The notes beneath the pieces were generated by a model. It was not told the origin of the DNA. It saw only the letters and a program-made list of their open reading frames with translations, and did no database searches. This document shows, piece after piece, positions 1-11,399 of a stretch of 64,000 nt of DNA. The position numbers and the translations under genes were made by a program. Numbering within the stretch: position 1 is the first letter of the stretch; the number at the start of each line of letters is the position of its first letter. Source of the DNA: Gordionus sp. m RMFG-2023 (lineage: Eukaryota > Nematomorpha > Gordioida > Chordodea > Parachordodidae); contig NC_088779.1 of NCBI RefSeq assembly GCF_954871325.1, positions 6,698,846 to 6,762,845 on the forward strand, in the 5' to 3' direction.

Positions 1-1560
1 TGTTTAACAACCCTAATCCGAGATTTGGAAAAAAGATTCAGGTCACACATTTTTTTGGGTTCCCATTTTTAAATCGAACTGATAGCCATATGTATCTGTT
101 TGATTCAATGTTCGGAAAACAGAATAGAAAAGAACCTGAAACCCTAGGAACTTTGTTTAAGAACGGACCGGAATTAAAATTCCTACAAATTTTTGGGGGA
201 TCGGAAATTGAAGCATTTTTAAAAAAAATATTTGATGCCGGAACTCTTTTTAGTAGGTTCGGATTTGGGTTCAATTTTAACATGTGGACCATCATATCTT
301 TTATTAAATATAAAATTTTGCCTGGTGCCACAAAGGCACAAATTTATGTGGTAGAGTAATTATATTTATTAAAAAAAATGGTAGTAATTTATGAGTAATA
401 AGTTAGCTAAGAGAGACCGGAGCTATCTGGCGGGTAGGGCAAAAAGGTAAACGTCTATAACGTTTTCATCTTTAGGGCTAATTGTGTCTAATTTGGTCAA
501 AAGATGTTTTTAGATACATACTATCTACCATATGTTCATTTAGTAACAGGAGCCCCTTACTCAATAAATTAAATCAAATTATAGCCCTTTTTCAACAACT
601 TTTCTTTATTTTTTACCTTAAAAACTTCAAAGTTTATCAATTTTATATGCCATATTGTTCGATGTCTAGGCTACGGATTAAACTTAATCCGAAGTTTTAG
701 AGACATTTAAGTTAACTCATCAGAGGGTAAAATGCCAAATAAAAGTGCATTAAATTGCGTAGAAAAAAATTATTAAAATCTAAAACGATATAAAAGAAAA
801 GAAGATTGTAATTGTGAAATGTGCGACAAAAGTTATAAACATAGTTTAAAAAAAGCAAGAAGACGATAACCCTGTATTTACCAGTTATCACGAATTCGAG
901 TCGAAGTATAGAGTTAACTGTAAGTGCAAGGTAACCCCTCACTCACAGTTAACGGGAAATCACGGTGGAGAATACAAAATACTCGCCGCGAGAGGCAAAG
1001 CACCCCCCCCCCTATATCTCTGTTACCGGTTACATACTTAATAATATAATATTCAGGTCTGACATGCATAGCCATTGACTGAAGGTATGTAATTCAATTC
1101 AAATAATTGTTAATAAAGATAGAGAGTATTTCAGCAATATTATTAAATTTTTTTAGAGAATAATTGTGTTATAAATGTGTAAAATATTTTTTAAATGCAA
1201 TATCGTTATCCCATAGTCCGTATGTTGTTCTAACTGACTTAAAACTGAAAAATTCACAAACTCTAGTATTATTCCATGATATCAACTATTTTTAAATTGC
1301 TTTTAGTTATAAAATAAATCATTATCGATAAATTGTCTTTAGTTTCATATTCAAATTAATTTCATATTCTTTAATATGGTATATGTAATAATTGTTTGCG
1401 ACTATATTTATATATATTAAAAAACTTTATTTTATTATATATATCATCACCATTACTTATAGTTGTACTTGCATTTAAATAATTAAATCTAAACTTATCA
1501 TTAATATTACCTATTGCAACGCCACTAATGGCCTAGATTCCCTACATAAATTTATATAAT
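1..1560. other. AT-rich intergenic DNA, no gene seen
   Basis: No open frame here resembles a known protein. The first bases, TTTAACAACCCT, resemble the end of the GTTGTTAA-type hAT MITEs found elsewhere in the window, but the partner end would lie outside it. A C-run near 1003-1013 follows a short GC-rich patch (about 940-1010) that looks like transposon debris. Confidence 0.4.
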
Positions 1561-1569
1561 GAATCTAAT

Positions 1570-1852
1570 ATGCGTAGTCAGGGAGAGGGGGCAAGGAGAA
1601 CCCCCCCCCCTCCAAAAATTTGCTTGTTCTCGTTATTATCCTTTTTATACAATATATCACTTTAAACAAGAATCTGAAAGAAAAATATTTTTTTTAATAA
1701 TTTTTTAAATAAAAAATATTTTATATTAAAAAAAAGTGAAAACCCAAATAATTTTATAAAAAATTTAATATCAAAAGGAATATATGGGTGAAACTCTCAC
1801 CTAATAGTACACCCCTTGCCTTAACAAAATCCCAGCAACGCTTATGAATTTT
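1570..1852. mobile_element. Probable MITE with CGTAG-type ends
   Basis: The left end reads ATGCGTAGTCAGGG and the right end, reversed, reads ATAAGCGTTGCTGGG, so the two ends form an imperfect terminal inverted repeat. A purine-rich G run and a C run sit just inside the left end. Ends of the GCGTAGYCAGGGGG style are common on hAT-like MITEs in many animals. A related left end (GCGCGTAACCAATGGGGG) lies near 18848. No clean target duplication was found. Confidence 0.4.
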
Positions 1853-2350
1853 GATTTTGAAAAATTAATAACTAACTTATTTCTCTTTCAAATTATTGTT
1901 TGTAATGATATATTGTATATATTTATAGGGGAGAGATACAAAAATTATAGGAAAAAAGTATATGGGCACCGAGTTAAACATCTAAATTTTCTCGAAAGGT
2001 TTCTGAATCTTTATTAAATTTAATCCCAATTTATGATAAATAATTATGATATATAAAAATAGAATAAATTTATTATAATAAAACCCTTTAATTAACAATC
2101 AATTGATTATAATTTTACTATTAAAATAAATAAAATATTTTTAAATCTTTATTAAATTAAATTCAAATTACATAAATATGTTTGATTAATGATTATTGAT
2201 ATATAAAGATAAAAATAAATAAATTTTTTAATAAATTCCTTTAAAAATCAAGCGATTTATATTATTAATAAAATAAATCTAAAAAAAAATTAGGTAAAAA
2301 TCTATGAAACATATCTTGTTTTCTTAATTGAAAGATTATATTTGGACCTA

Positions 2351-2394
2351 TCAACAAGTACTTTTCCGAATTTTGAGCATCGAAGGGAAACGAT
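2351..2394 (-). CDS. Probable last exon of the fasciclin gene
   Basis: A strong acceptor, TTCTGTCCATAG, is followed by a frame that fits the phase-1 donor of the previous exon. It gives RFPSMLKIRKSTC and a TGA. Too short to recognise by content; supported by phase and acceptor quality only. Confidence 0.4.
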
Positions 2395-5300
2395 CTATGG
2401 ACAGAACATTGGAATCCTAATATGTGTATTTGGACAAATAAATAATCAAATTTTTTTTAATTTTTTAAAAATTATAGTATGGAATCCTAATATGTGTATT
2501 TGGACAATTAAATAATCAAATTTTTGGTAATTTTTTAAAAATTATAGTAGAAAGTTTAAATATTTAAGAAAAATTCAAATTACAATAAAATGGGTTATGT
2601 TTTTTTTAAAAAAATTCTATTTTCTTACCTGATTTAATAGATTCCTTTATTATTTCGGCTTTTTTTTTAAGTCTAATATTAAGCATATCATTTCTGGGCG
2701 CAGTTACAGTCAACTGTATCGAATGATTTGTCAGGGCTTGCGTCAATAATTCAGGTTTAGATTGTTTTAACAGCTCTATAAACCGATCTATCTTAGGAAA
2801 TTCGGTATTGATGTAATCCAAAGCGCTATCCAAATCAGAAAAAGATTTTCCGATTAAGGGCTATAGAAAATGGTGTGATAAGATGTGGTCAAAATATATC
2901 ATATAAGATAGATATATTTACTATTGTTAAATTCGTCATAAATAACGACTAGTAATTATGACTAATCTTTGAGTAGAGAAGCAATTAAAAAATGGGAGAT
3001 GGACGGTTATCACCTTCCGATAATGAAACCCATATCAATTTATTAACCGCTACAATGAATATAGGTTGGATACCGATTCTGGATCCTTTATCACTATATA
3101 TCAGAAAAGAAAAAAAATTACAAATAGGAAGCAAACTTAAATCTAGGCGGTACAGAAGACATGTATTATATTAGGATTTAAAACTTTAGTTAAAAATTTT
3201 TTTAATTCACCTTGTCTATTATGGAATATATCCCGCGGCTAAATTGATAAAGACCAGGAAGGTTTGCGCATTGAACAGATTTCAAAGATTGAAAAAGCTA
3301 AATTAATAATTAGGTTCCATATAAATTAAATGTTATATACTGTAGCTTCCATGTGATATTCCAGACCTGACAACGATAAAAGTGACGTTAAATCTATGGT
3401 ATGATCCTTTAAAAATTTGATCGCATTTTCTGGATTTTCATAATCATGGCCTAATTTCTTGTATTCCTTTAATAATTATATTGGAAATAATAAAATATTA
3501 ATTATAATTTTAACAATGGTGGAACTACTGAGACAAATCTAAATAAAATCAAACAACATAATTAGTCTTGAATTGAATCACCAAAAAACAAGGTTTAAAT
3601 TAAATAAATTTTAGTTAATGACTAAATATTTTGGAATTTTTCAATTACATTCCTCCAATCAATAATAATAATCTTTACAAATTTAGGGATTTTATATTAT
3701 TAAATAAATATATATCAGTAAAAAATAACGACTTGTCATATATATTTTTTTTGTTGCAAAATGGATGATTTTTATCTGATTTTTTCCCCAAATATTATTA
3801 TATATCATATCCTAACCCTTTGCTTTAATTTATTTTATATTAAAAAAATCGTATCAATTTTTTTTGGTACTCATTTCATTTGGTAGGCAAAATTTTAATT
3901 TTTGACAATTTTTACGTTTACACCATATTGCCTCCCCACCCCCCCCCCCCGCCGCATAATTACTTTAGGGCTGGTCCTATTATATTTAATTAATATAAAG
4001 CAATAAAACGCTCGATAATGAGAGTTTTTAAAGGAGTGATTAATCTTACTTTCGACAATAGTGGTATACGTTTAGAGATTTCAATTTTTTACCCAATCTA
4101 TTAATTAGAATTAGAACACTGTATGCGTCCAAGCTTAAGGCCGATCCAAGTTCGATCTAACTCAAATCGATCAGAGGACCGACATTCACTCGGGTTTATT
4201 AATTGGAAAGAATTTGGACAAAAGTCTATAGAATCACTGGATAAAAATTTTATTTTATTTATAAACATTCTCTTCTAGAAAAATATCAAAAAATGTTATC
4301 TCTGACACCACTGGCTCAACTTGGAAAATTAGGTCCCATTAGAAATGGAAATTTTCCGGAATAATACAATTAGGGAAAAACTGAGAAATAGAAATTATAA
4401 GAGAATTCTAAGACTTATTCACAAATTATCAAATAAAACGATAATAGCACCATAATTTAAATCTTGTTTTATTTGTTAAAAATGTTACAAACATCAAAAA
4501 TTTATAAATATAAATTTATTATGCAACAATATTATTATCGATAGTTTTAATTAAGTAGTATGACCTTCACTTGATAAAGTAGAATTAATATCTTGCCTTA
4601 AATTAATTCTCTAGCCTATATATAAGCTAAGGTCTTATCATTTGGCTTTTTAGAAGAAGCTTAACTCCCTCTACCAATACATTTCTATATATGATTTAAT
4701 TTATAAATACAAATAAGTATATATATAACATTGTTCCAGAGAAATTAACATTTCTCCTTCAAGATAACTAGGAAATATACCATATCTTTTGCATGTGCTT
4801 CCATTGAATTGGGAATGTCAATATATACATTTCGCCCTCTTTTTATTTATTTATGGCGCTTTACTTTAAGGGTATGAGTCTAGAGGTTTAATTTACTTCT
4901 AAGTAGTGAAATTTACTAAGCAAATCTTAATTAATTCACTTTTCAAAATGATTTAATTATAATCAATGTTGTTTTGATAAATATATATAGCTATTTGATA
5001 AGCCATGTGATAATAAATATGACTTAATAAATACACTACAGTGTATACAGAATTTGGCTTCATATTAAATATATAATAGGGAATCCCGGGAACTTTTGTG
5101 CATCTCCGAGAAAATAGTTTTGCCTTTACATCTCTAGGTCCCATGAATTAAAATTGTTAAAATGGAATTAATTAATCATTTTATAGGTTGTATTCTCTAT
5201 ATATATATTTATTTATTCTGTTTAATAATTTAATTTAAATAAATCACTTCAAAAACAGAATCCTGAGGTATTAGAACTAACAATCGGCTATGGTTGACTT

Positions 5301-8300
5301 TAGAGAGATAATCGGTATTCAATAAAATGCGTTTAAAAGTTTCTATATCAGGAATATCTCTTTGGTCCAAGATTTTATCGAGTGATAAATCTATAAGATT
5401 TTGGATATTGAATTTATAAGAAATGCAATAATAAAATTTAATCTCTCTCTATAGAATATTTAATTTTAATAGGGATCTAGTTTTTATTTGATGAGATATT
5501 CACGATGATACTTAAATGACGAAATACCTAATAACCAGAATTTGGAAATTTGATTTCCATTCTGAAAATATTTTATGCATGAAAATTACAGAAAATTTCT
5601 TAGAAAATATTTTGGTATTTTTATTTAAAAATTTGATTTTAAAAAAATCTTTCTTCGAAAAATAAAAAGATTTTTTTCTCAAAATTATATTTTTCAAACT
5701 CTGCCGATAATAATTATATAATATTTTGAAATATATAAGTTTTATTTTAAAAGAAATATAACTGAATGGACTCACATTCTGACGGAGTTTGAATATTTTT
5801 ATCGTTTACGATTTGAATTATTCCATCGGTAGCTATAATGGTTTTGGAAACATTAAATCCATAAACGTTGCATTCACAAGAAAGACTATTTGCTACTAAT
5901 TTCTTGAGGAAATCTATTTTTATTAATAGTAAATCAAAAGGAAAAATCAATAGTTAGATTATTTAAAAAAAAATTAAATGGGGTTTTGCCATTTATAAAA
6001 GGCTGATGAATGTTGGAAATTATGAAAATTATATGTGGAAATTATATGTCTGGAATGGGAAAAGTAAATAAATTTAGGAATAGAATTAGGAAGGTAAAAA
6101 CATTTAACAAATAAAATAAAATGACTATAGCTAGATAGGACAAAAATGTGCTATAAACTATCTGAAATAAAAAACTCAATGATGAAGGTAATAGGAAGTT
6201 AAAAAATAGTCTAAGTTATTATTTCATATTTTAAATGAATGATCATGGAGATTAATTCATATTTTAACTCTAGTTCTATGTAATTTATATTGTTGTATTG
6301 CGATTGACATTTATGGATGGTTGTAATATGTATTCAAGGTAAAAAGTAATATCATTTTTGTTTTTGTTACATTTCAATTATTTTTTCATTTGTTTATATT
6401 TTTTTTCCGGTCATAGGTTACTTTATTTGAATATTTACTGATATATTATATCGTGATTATTTTCCCCTTTATTAAAAATATCATGTTTTATTCTGTATAC
6501 ATTTATTTTACACATGAAAATTATTTCTAATGTTAAATAAGTTGAGATGAGATATAATAATTTTAAAAAAAGAAAATAGAAAATAGAAAGCCAACCAACA
6601 ATTTTGATGTCAATACATATCCAAGTTATATAATATATGATTTTAAAGTATAAAAGAAAAGGTTAAGGAGAATCTATTAATTATATAATAGAAAATATAT
6701 AGAAAATATAGAAAAAGAGAAGGAGAAATAATTTTAGAAAAGTAACACAAGACTATTTTCTTAACCCTGGAATACATCTGAATTAGAATACTTTGCTTGT
6801 AAAAATTATGAATGATAAAATCTTAAGATTTTTATTCATCACTTTGAGACACCCTATACGGTCATATCAGAGATATTCAAGGAAAACATTCCAAATCTAT
6901 TAGAAATATTTACTAGATTTGCCTAACCAAATTGAGGCATAAGACCTCAATAATCTGCGGGCAGACAATACAAAAAAAGCATCTTAGGATACACCAAGTA
7001 TCATGCTGCCATGAATGCGATTTTTATAATTAAATTTTATTTTACATGGAAATATATATATTTAGTATGTTTTTTTACAATAAAAATTTTTCGAAAAGCT
7101 CAATTCTTTCCAAAGTTATTTAAAATTTTATATCATGGCAATTTTTAAGATAGAGAAGTGGCCCGTACATAAGATTACTAGTGCAGGTTAATTCTGAAAT
7201 AAATATAGATTATTTTTAATACACTCCCCTCTCAAAAAATGAAATGAACATAATTTAAAAAATGGTTTGTTTTTCGATTTATACTTTCTAATTTTTTTTA
7301 AAAAAAATTCTAGGTTATTTTATGATTAGAAAGCTATATTTGATTTCTCTACCAGTTGCCTGTTTATCGTTTTGATCCAATATATCCAAAAGGTCTTTAT
7401 CCAAATTCGATATTGCTTCATTAGTTAGCGCGGTAACAGTATGCGAATTTCCTTTCAAGGAGCCAATAAGATTTGCGGATATAAAATCTATAAATATTTT
7501 TATATAAATTTTGATAAAATATAAATTGATGATTTTATTACTATATATTCAAAAAAAAGTATTATACAAGTATATAAACAAATTCTCATTTCGATTAAAT
7601 TCTTATGTTGGTCACAAATTTAAAGCAAAACAGCCTATTTTGCGTGTCTACCTATTTACCAATGTTGTTAAAAAATAATTTTTAAATGAATCTAGATACA
7701 AATACATCGTCTAAAATAATATCTAGATACCGATATTTTAATCAAATATCTATCTAGATACAGATGATACCACATTTTTATATATAGATACAGGATCTAG
7801 CTATTGTTATCTAGATCCTTTAACAACTCTGCTATTTACAAAATAAAATTTCCTTAGACGTGACTTTCTAAATTTTGGGTGCGTCCGAAGCTTTAAAACT
7901 TTAACTCCGAATTCTGTTTACTAAAAATATTTCAAAAATGTGTTTAAGAAAAATTTCTATGAAATTTTGTATTTAATACAAATTTACAAGAAGGTAATCA
8001 TTAATAAATTTATTTAGACAGACAAAGTAAGGAACTTATTTTCGGAAATAATTTGTGTAGAGACACGTTTCCTCAAATTTTTTATTATTTCGTCGAATAT
8101 CAAATTTCGCAAGTTTTTTAGCCACCTTATTAATCTACACAATGCCCAATTCGAATTTAAATTATACCCAACTATTCTTAGAACTACTTTTAAATATTTT
8201 AAAATGTTGCGTAAAAAAAATGCATAATTTTACATTTCAACGATTCTGATAACTCCTTATTATCTGACAATAACTCGATAATTGTTTTTTGGACTGTCGG

Positions 8301-11300
8301 AACAATTGAATTTACAGTGTGGATAACTCCGTTAGCAGAGAAGATGTTAGCATCATTCAATTTAACACAATTCACGCGCTTGATTCAAATAATAGTTGAA
8401 CAAAAAATAAATAAATGAATCCATAATGTGCAATAATATCGTGAATAAAATATTTAAATCGGGATAAAAATTACATCTTTGGTTAAATAAAATACGTTGT
8501 CGGGTGTTTTGTAAACCAGGTCGCCAAACACTTCCTTCCTGAATACCTGATTTGGTATTAAATGAGATGAAATATCTGGAGTCTCTTTACCATCGCCATT
8601 AGTGTCCTTCTTATTTATACAAATTAAATTTATAATAGACGGGATAGGATTGTAGCATTTTTAAAAAAAAATTCTTTCTTAGCTATTTAAAGCATTCGTA
8701 CATCAATTCTGTATTCAGAATTTATTTTATATATTTATTTTTTCCTTTTATTCATTTTATTGTGTTTATTTACATTGCATAATGAAAAACATTTCCATAT
8801 TTTTTTAAAGCTTGCAAATAAAATTATTTAACTTACAAAAATTCACAAAAAATATCAGAGACCTATCGAGGTTTTACACGATTTTTTTAAAAAAAAATGC
8901 CGGCCCATATTTTTTTAAAATATATTAAATTTATAATAATGGCGACTTTGAAATATTTGACTTCAAAATATTGGACTTGCCCGGCCTGGGAATTTTTAAA
9001 AAAATTCTGGCCGAGCTGAGCCGGGCGTGCAGGTTTCTGATAAATACATGTAAGTAACAATTTATAAAAACTTACCAATGGAACAAAAAGGGTGAAATTA
9101 TGCAGGCTTTCTGGCAAGTCCCTCATTTGATGGACACCTTCTCCTAATTCATCAAAAACTTCTTCAGTCGATTTAAAATCTTGGGCTTCATAAATTAAAT
9201 TTAAATATTAGGATGAGTAGCTAAAACTTGTCTACACATTTTTTAAATATTAAATTTATAAATCGGTCATAACCAAAAACAGTTTAATCCGTTTTTCAAC
9301 TTGTGCGGAAATTAAAATGAGAGAAGTGATAAAACAATAGAAATGAAAAATTTACAAAAAAATCACTTTTGATAAAAAAAATTAAATAATCGATGATTTT
9401 TAAATATTTACTAAATCACTATTTTTTTTTAATTTGTATTCAGATTTAAATATTTTTGAATAAATTATTATTACGCCAATATTAAAAAAAAAGAAGAAAA
9501 TTTGTAATAATATAATTATGAATATAAAAAAAACCCGTTATTATTTTAAAAAAAAATTTTTTTAAATGATAAAATTATATTTAAAATTTAAGTAGTATTT
9601 TTTTTTATAGACTAGAATTTAAATTAATTAGATAAACCAGGGTTCACGTCCGATCCCGAAACTCCAGACTGAGGTTTGGGGCGATTAACTTTTCAACAAT
9701 AGCATTAATCTACTAGGTACGTCGAAATTTGATTATTCTTAATGCATTAAAATATATTTGTCCTAACTAGACTAATCATTTTTTCAAAATTTTTACCGGT
9801 AAAACTTTATTCCTATATTTACAAAATAAAAGTACTGTTCGGTCGATAGTTGGGGTTTTACTAGTAATTTTTATTTATACCGGATATAGACCTAACTAAA
9901 TAGAACCCGGTCTGGGCTAGGTCTTGGATGCGTGGGCCTTAATTTATATTTATCTATAATCTACATGAATAGGTTTTCTTAGCATCGAAATATTGTAGTA
10001 AAAGCAATAAAAATAAGGGCAGATTAAAATAATTATAGGGATCCTTTAATATCTCCTTATATTTAAACAAATTTTAAGTGATCTTTCAATATGAGCCTAT
10101 TATATCAAAAAAAATATTTCAGGATTGTCATTTTTCCTAACGATACCAATGGAAAGTGCTCTAATTGGCCAATCTATGAGAAGAATATCCTTATTGATAT
10201 CGAAATAAAAATCAAATATTATTAATTTTACCTAGGCATTTCCCATTTATCCTTTTAAAACCTATACAGCATTGTTTAATCGTTGTGGTTTTGTAGATCA
10301 ATTGGTTATCACCGGTTGAATTGCTTAAAAACGAATCAAATAGATTGGTTTAAATTTAATTAAGCCGACATTAAGGAGAATATCATTTAAGATTTGAGAA
10401 AAATAACCGAAACCTTACCTTATATGATCACTGAAATAAAGTTTTTAAATAAAAAAAAATTTTAAATTATGATTAAGTTTTTTTATACACAATATTTATA
10501 CCTATATTCGCATATTGAAACACCACCAAATGTTTTTTCAGACATGCCCACGATAGAATTATTGGCTATTGCCATCATTCTTATCTGTGAATCCCTTTTC
10601 CTCTTTCGATTTTTAATTTTTTTAGTTAAGCCTTGCAAGTCACCTCTGGGTTTTGTTCTACTACCGTCTATATCATTCGTTTCGATAGAAGGTTTGAAGA
10701 TATCTGGTTTGTTTTCCGTATCTAATTGAATCGGTTCTGATGTGATCTGAGTCAGGCAAACATTTTCTCTTTTTTTATAGTGTTTAATTTTATTTATTTA
10801 GATTTCCTTTTAAAATTATTGTGTATATATATCATATTATTAGTGTGACTACGACTTGTAGGGTAAGAAAAATTCATAAATTTGAAAAAACTTTAATGTA
10901 TGTTAAAAGGAATTGGATAAGGTGCCTATGAATTTGTCTAACTTGCCACCGTTTGGAGCGTTTTAAAGTGGCAATAACTATTGGACCCCCCCCCCCTTCA
11001 CACAAATAAATAGAAATCTATAAATTATATAATCAAAGATTTATGTTTGTTTGATATTTACATATTTTTAAAAATAATAATAACCATGAAAAAATCAAAA
11101 ATACCTAAGTAGAATTTATTATAGGGGAGACCCGGTCGAAGGCCGAGTAAATGGAGGTTTTGAATATAAAAAATACAGTAGTTCCAATATTTTTAATATA
11201 CCAACTGCCAAATTCTACTGTATAAACTAAGATAGTTTGAAAATACTCTTAATATATTGTGAAAGTTTGAACGCAATTCTATCAATAATAACATCGATTT

Positions 11301-11384
11301 TATATGGATAATTTACCCTGGAAATTGGCATTCAAATCCATAAGAACGATGGTCAAGGAATAAGAAAGCTAAGATAAAACTCAT
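2351..11384 (-). CDS. TGFBI/periostin-like EMI + FAS1 (fasciclin) secreted matrix protein
   Basis: Multi-exon gene read on the minus strand. Exons, 5' to 3': possible leader 11384-11317, then 10746-10502, 10323-10232, 9185-9076, 8609-8475, 8378-8234, 7487-7353, 5913-5776, 5390-5248, 3466-3341, 2860-2629 and probably 2394-2351. From 10746 onward every junction is GT-AG and the phases (2,1,0,0,1,1,1,0,0,1) match, giving 514 codons plus a TGA. The order is an acidic/basic linker with RGD, an EMI-like module with a CC pair (YKTTTIKQCCIGFKR), then FAS1 repeats with hallmarks such as NFTLFVPL, FSANGVIHTVN, HTVTALTNEAIS and TDGIIQIVND. In vertebrates, EMI followed by FAS1 is the TGFBI/periostin layout: extracellular proteins that bind integrins and collagen. 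The protein is shorter than TGFBI (about 680 residues) and the last FAS1 copies are incomplete, so an exon may be missed. Introns carry MITEs. The family is sure; the exact ends are not. Confidence 0.85.
2410..2549. repeat. Two-copy 70-bp tandem repeat
   Basis: The 70-bp segment starting TGGAATCCTAATATGTGTAT at 2410 is repeated at 2480 with only a few differences. The copies abut exactly and lie just upstream (minus strand) of the probable last fasciclin exon. Confidence 0.9.
2629..2860 (-). CDS. Fasciclin gene exon: FAS1-4, N-terminal part
   Basis: Acceptor TTTTCTATAG, donor TCAG|GTAAGA. It encodes SALDYINTEFPKIDRFIELL, then QLTVTAPRNDML, which matches the opening of a FAS1 domain. The conserved C-terminal box of this domain was not found downstream, so the fourth domain looks truncated. 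Confidence 0.8.
3341..3466 (-). CDS. Fasciclin gene exon: FAS1-3, central helix
   Basis: 42 codons with phase 0 at both ends. It encodes EYKKLGHDYENPENAIKFLK, then DHTIDLTSLLSLSG. The FLKDHTI stretch corresponds to the LL.H.I element of FAS1. The acceptor is AT-rich (ATTATTAAAG); the donor is ACA|GTATAT. Confidence 0.75.
5248..5390 (-). CDS. Fasciclin gene exon: FAS1-3, N-terminal half
   Basis: It encodes TFKRILLNTDYLSKVNHSRL, then LVLIPQDSVFE, matching the FAS1 start (helix, then F.PtdsvF). Acceptor AATCTTATAG; phase 1 in, phase 0 out. Confidence 0.85.
5776..5913 (-). CDS. Fasciclin gene exon: FAS1-2, C-terminal half
   Basis: It encodes LVANSLSCECNVYGFNV, then SKTIIATDGIIQIVNDKN, a match to the FAS1 C-terminal box. 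The donor GAAT|GTGAGT is near consensus. It enters and leaves in phase 1. Confidence 0.9.
7353..7487 (-). CDS. Fasciclin gene exon: FAS1-2, N-terminal half
   Basis: It encodes GNSHTVTALTNEAISNLDKD, matching the FAS1 box TVFAPTNEAF. Acceptor ATTTATAG, donor ACTG|GTAGAG. Phases 1 and 1 fit both neighbours. FAS1-2 lacks an obvious central H-I-P helix before the next exon, so a small exon could have been missed. Confidence 0.85.
7660..7831. mobile_element. hAT-type MITE with perfect 8-bp duplication
   Basis: The ends CAATGTTGTTAAAA and, reversed, CAGAGTTGTTAAAGG form the inverted repeat. The 8-bp flank CTATTTAC occurs at 7652-7659 and 7832-7839. Internal sequence is rich in ATCTAGATAC repeats. 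The 8-bp duplication and CAGAGTTGTTAA-like ends are typical of hAT elements. It lies in a fasciclin intron, between the exons at 7353-7487 and 8234-8378. Confidence 0.85.
8234..8378 (-). CDS. Fasciclin gene exon: end of FAS1-1, start of FAS1-2
   Basis: It encodes NDANIFSANGVIHTVNSIVP, the best-conserved FAS1 C-terminal box (usually ATNGVIHVID), and then the start of the next domain, TIIELLSDNKELSESLK. Phase 0 in, phase 1 out at AAAT|GTAAAA. Confidence 0.9.
8475..8609 (-). CDS. Fasciclin gene exon: first FAS1 domain, middle
   Basis: 45 codons, phase 0 at both ends. It encodes DTNGDGKETPDI, SSHLIPNQVFRKEVFGDLV and a following strand. The HLIPNQVFRKEVF stretch corresponds to the conserved H-I-(V/L)-P-G central helix region of FAS1. 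Confidence 0.85.
8857..9039. mobile_element. GGCCCGG-rich hAT-like MITE, copy 1
   Basis: The ends CAGAGACCTATCG and, reversed, CAGAAACCTGCAC flank GCCCGGCC-rich, T/A-run-rich sequence. The flanks AAAAATAT and ATAAATAC match at 6 of 8 positions. Other copies lie at 15302, 15832, 46534 and 47894. It sits in a fasciclin intron. Confidence 0.75.
9076..9185 (-). CDS. Fasciclin gene exon: first FAS1 domain, N-terminal part
   Basis: Acceptor TTATGAAG, donor CATTG|GTAAGT. It encodes an acidic helix followed by LHNFTLFVPL, the strand motif that opens FAS1 domains (typically FTVFAPT). It leaves in phase 0 and joins 8609 in phase 0. Confidence 0.85.
9630..9935. other. Transposon-like debris in a fasciclin intron
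   Basis: GC-richer patches at both ends (CACGTCCGATCCCG near 9647; AGAACCCGGTCTGGG near 9902) stand out from the AT-rich surroundings, as subterminal parts of hAT-like elements do. No inverted ends or target duplication could be paired. Confidence 0.25.
10232..10323 (-). CDS. Fasciclin gene exon: EMI module core
   Basis: Acceptor GTTTTTAAG, donor CTAG|GTAAAA, enters phase 2 and leaves phase 1. It encodes NSTGDNQLIYKTTTIKQ then CCIGFKRINGKCL. The adjacent cysteines followed by I-G-F match the CC.G(W/F) signature of EMI domains. Confidence 0.75.
10502..10746 (-). CDS. Fasciclin gene exon: RGD linker and start of EMI
   Basis: Acceptor TTTGCCTGACTCAG, donor ATAG|GTATAA, ends in phase 2. It encodes a polar linker with KPRGDLQGL (RGD at codons 34-36 of the exon), then NRKRKRD, a basic proprotein-convertase-like site, and ends GGVSICEY, the start of the EMI-like module. 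The opposite strand is also open here over 86 codons, but that reading has no recognisable content. Confidence 0.75.
11317..11384 (-). CDS. Candidate leader exon of the fasciclin gene
   Basis: An ATG at 11384-11382 opens MSFILAFLFLDHRSYGFEC, which has a hydrophobic signal-peptide-like core, and runs into a GG|GTAAAT donor. The donor leaves phase 2, while the next recognised exon (from 10746) enters in phase 0. Either a small exon is missing between them or this is not the true first exon. Confidence 0.3.
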
Positions 11385-11399
11385 CAAAGTGAACGCGTA

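Noticed and set aside
2992-3174. 60-codon plus-strand frame starting MGDGRLSPSDNETHIN
   Set aside because: No family recognised and no partner exons; it lies in a fasciclin intron. The minus-strand readings there do not fit the flanking phases either.
4745-4846. Minus-strand stretch reading NVYIDIPNSMEAHAKDMVYF as an extra fasciclin exon
   Set aside because: Its frame does not fit the phase-0 junction between the exons at 5248-5390 and 3341-3466, and the content is not FAS1-like.
4953-5144. 63-codon minus-strand frame
   Set aside because: Intron of the fasciclin gene; no recognisable domain, no fitting splice sites.
5512-5775. 87-codon minus-strand frame
   Set aside because: It begins just past the donor of the 5776-5913 exon and is Phe/Lys/Ile low-complexity intron sequence.
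10469-10729. 86-codon plus-strand frame
   Set aside because: It is the antisense of a supported fasciclin exon (10746-10502) that has good splice sites and matching phases.
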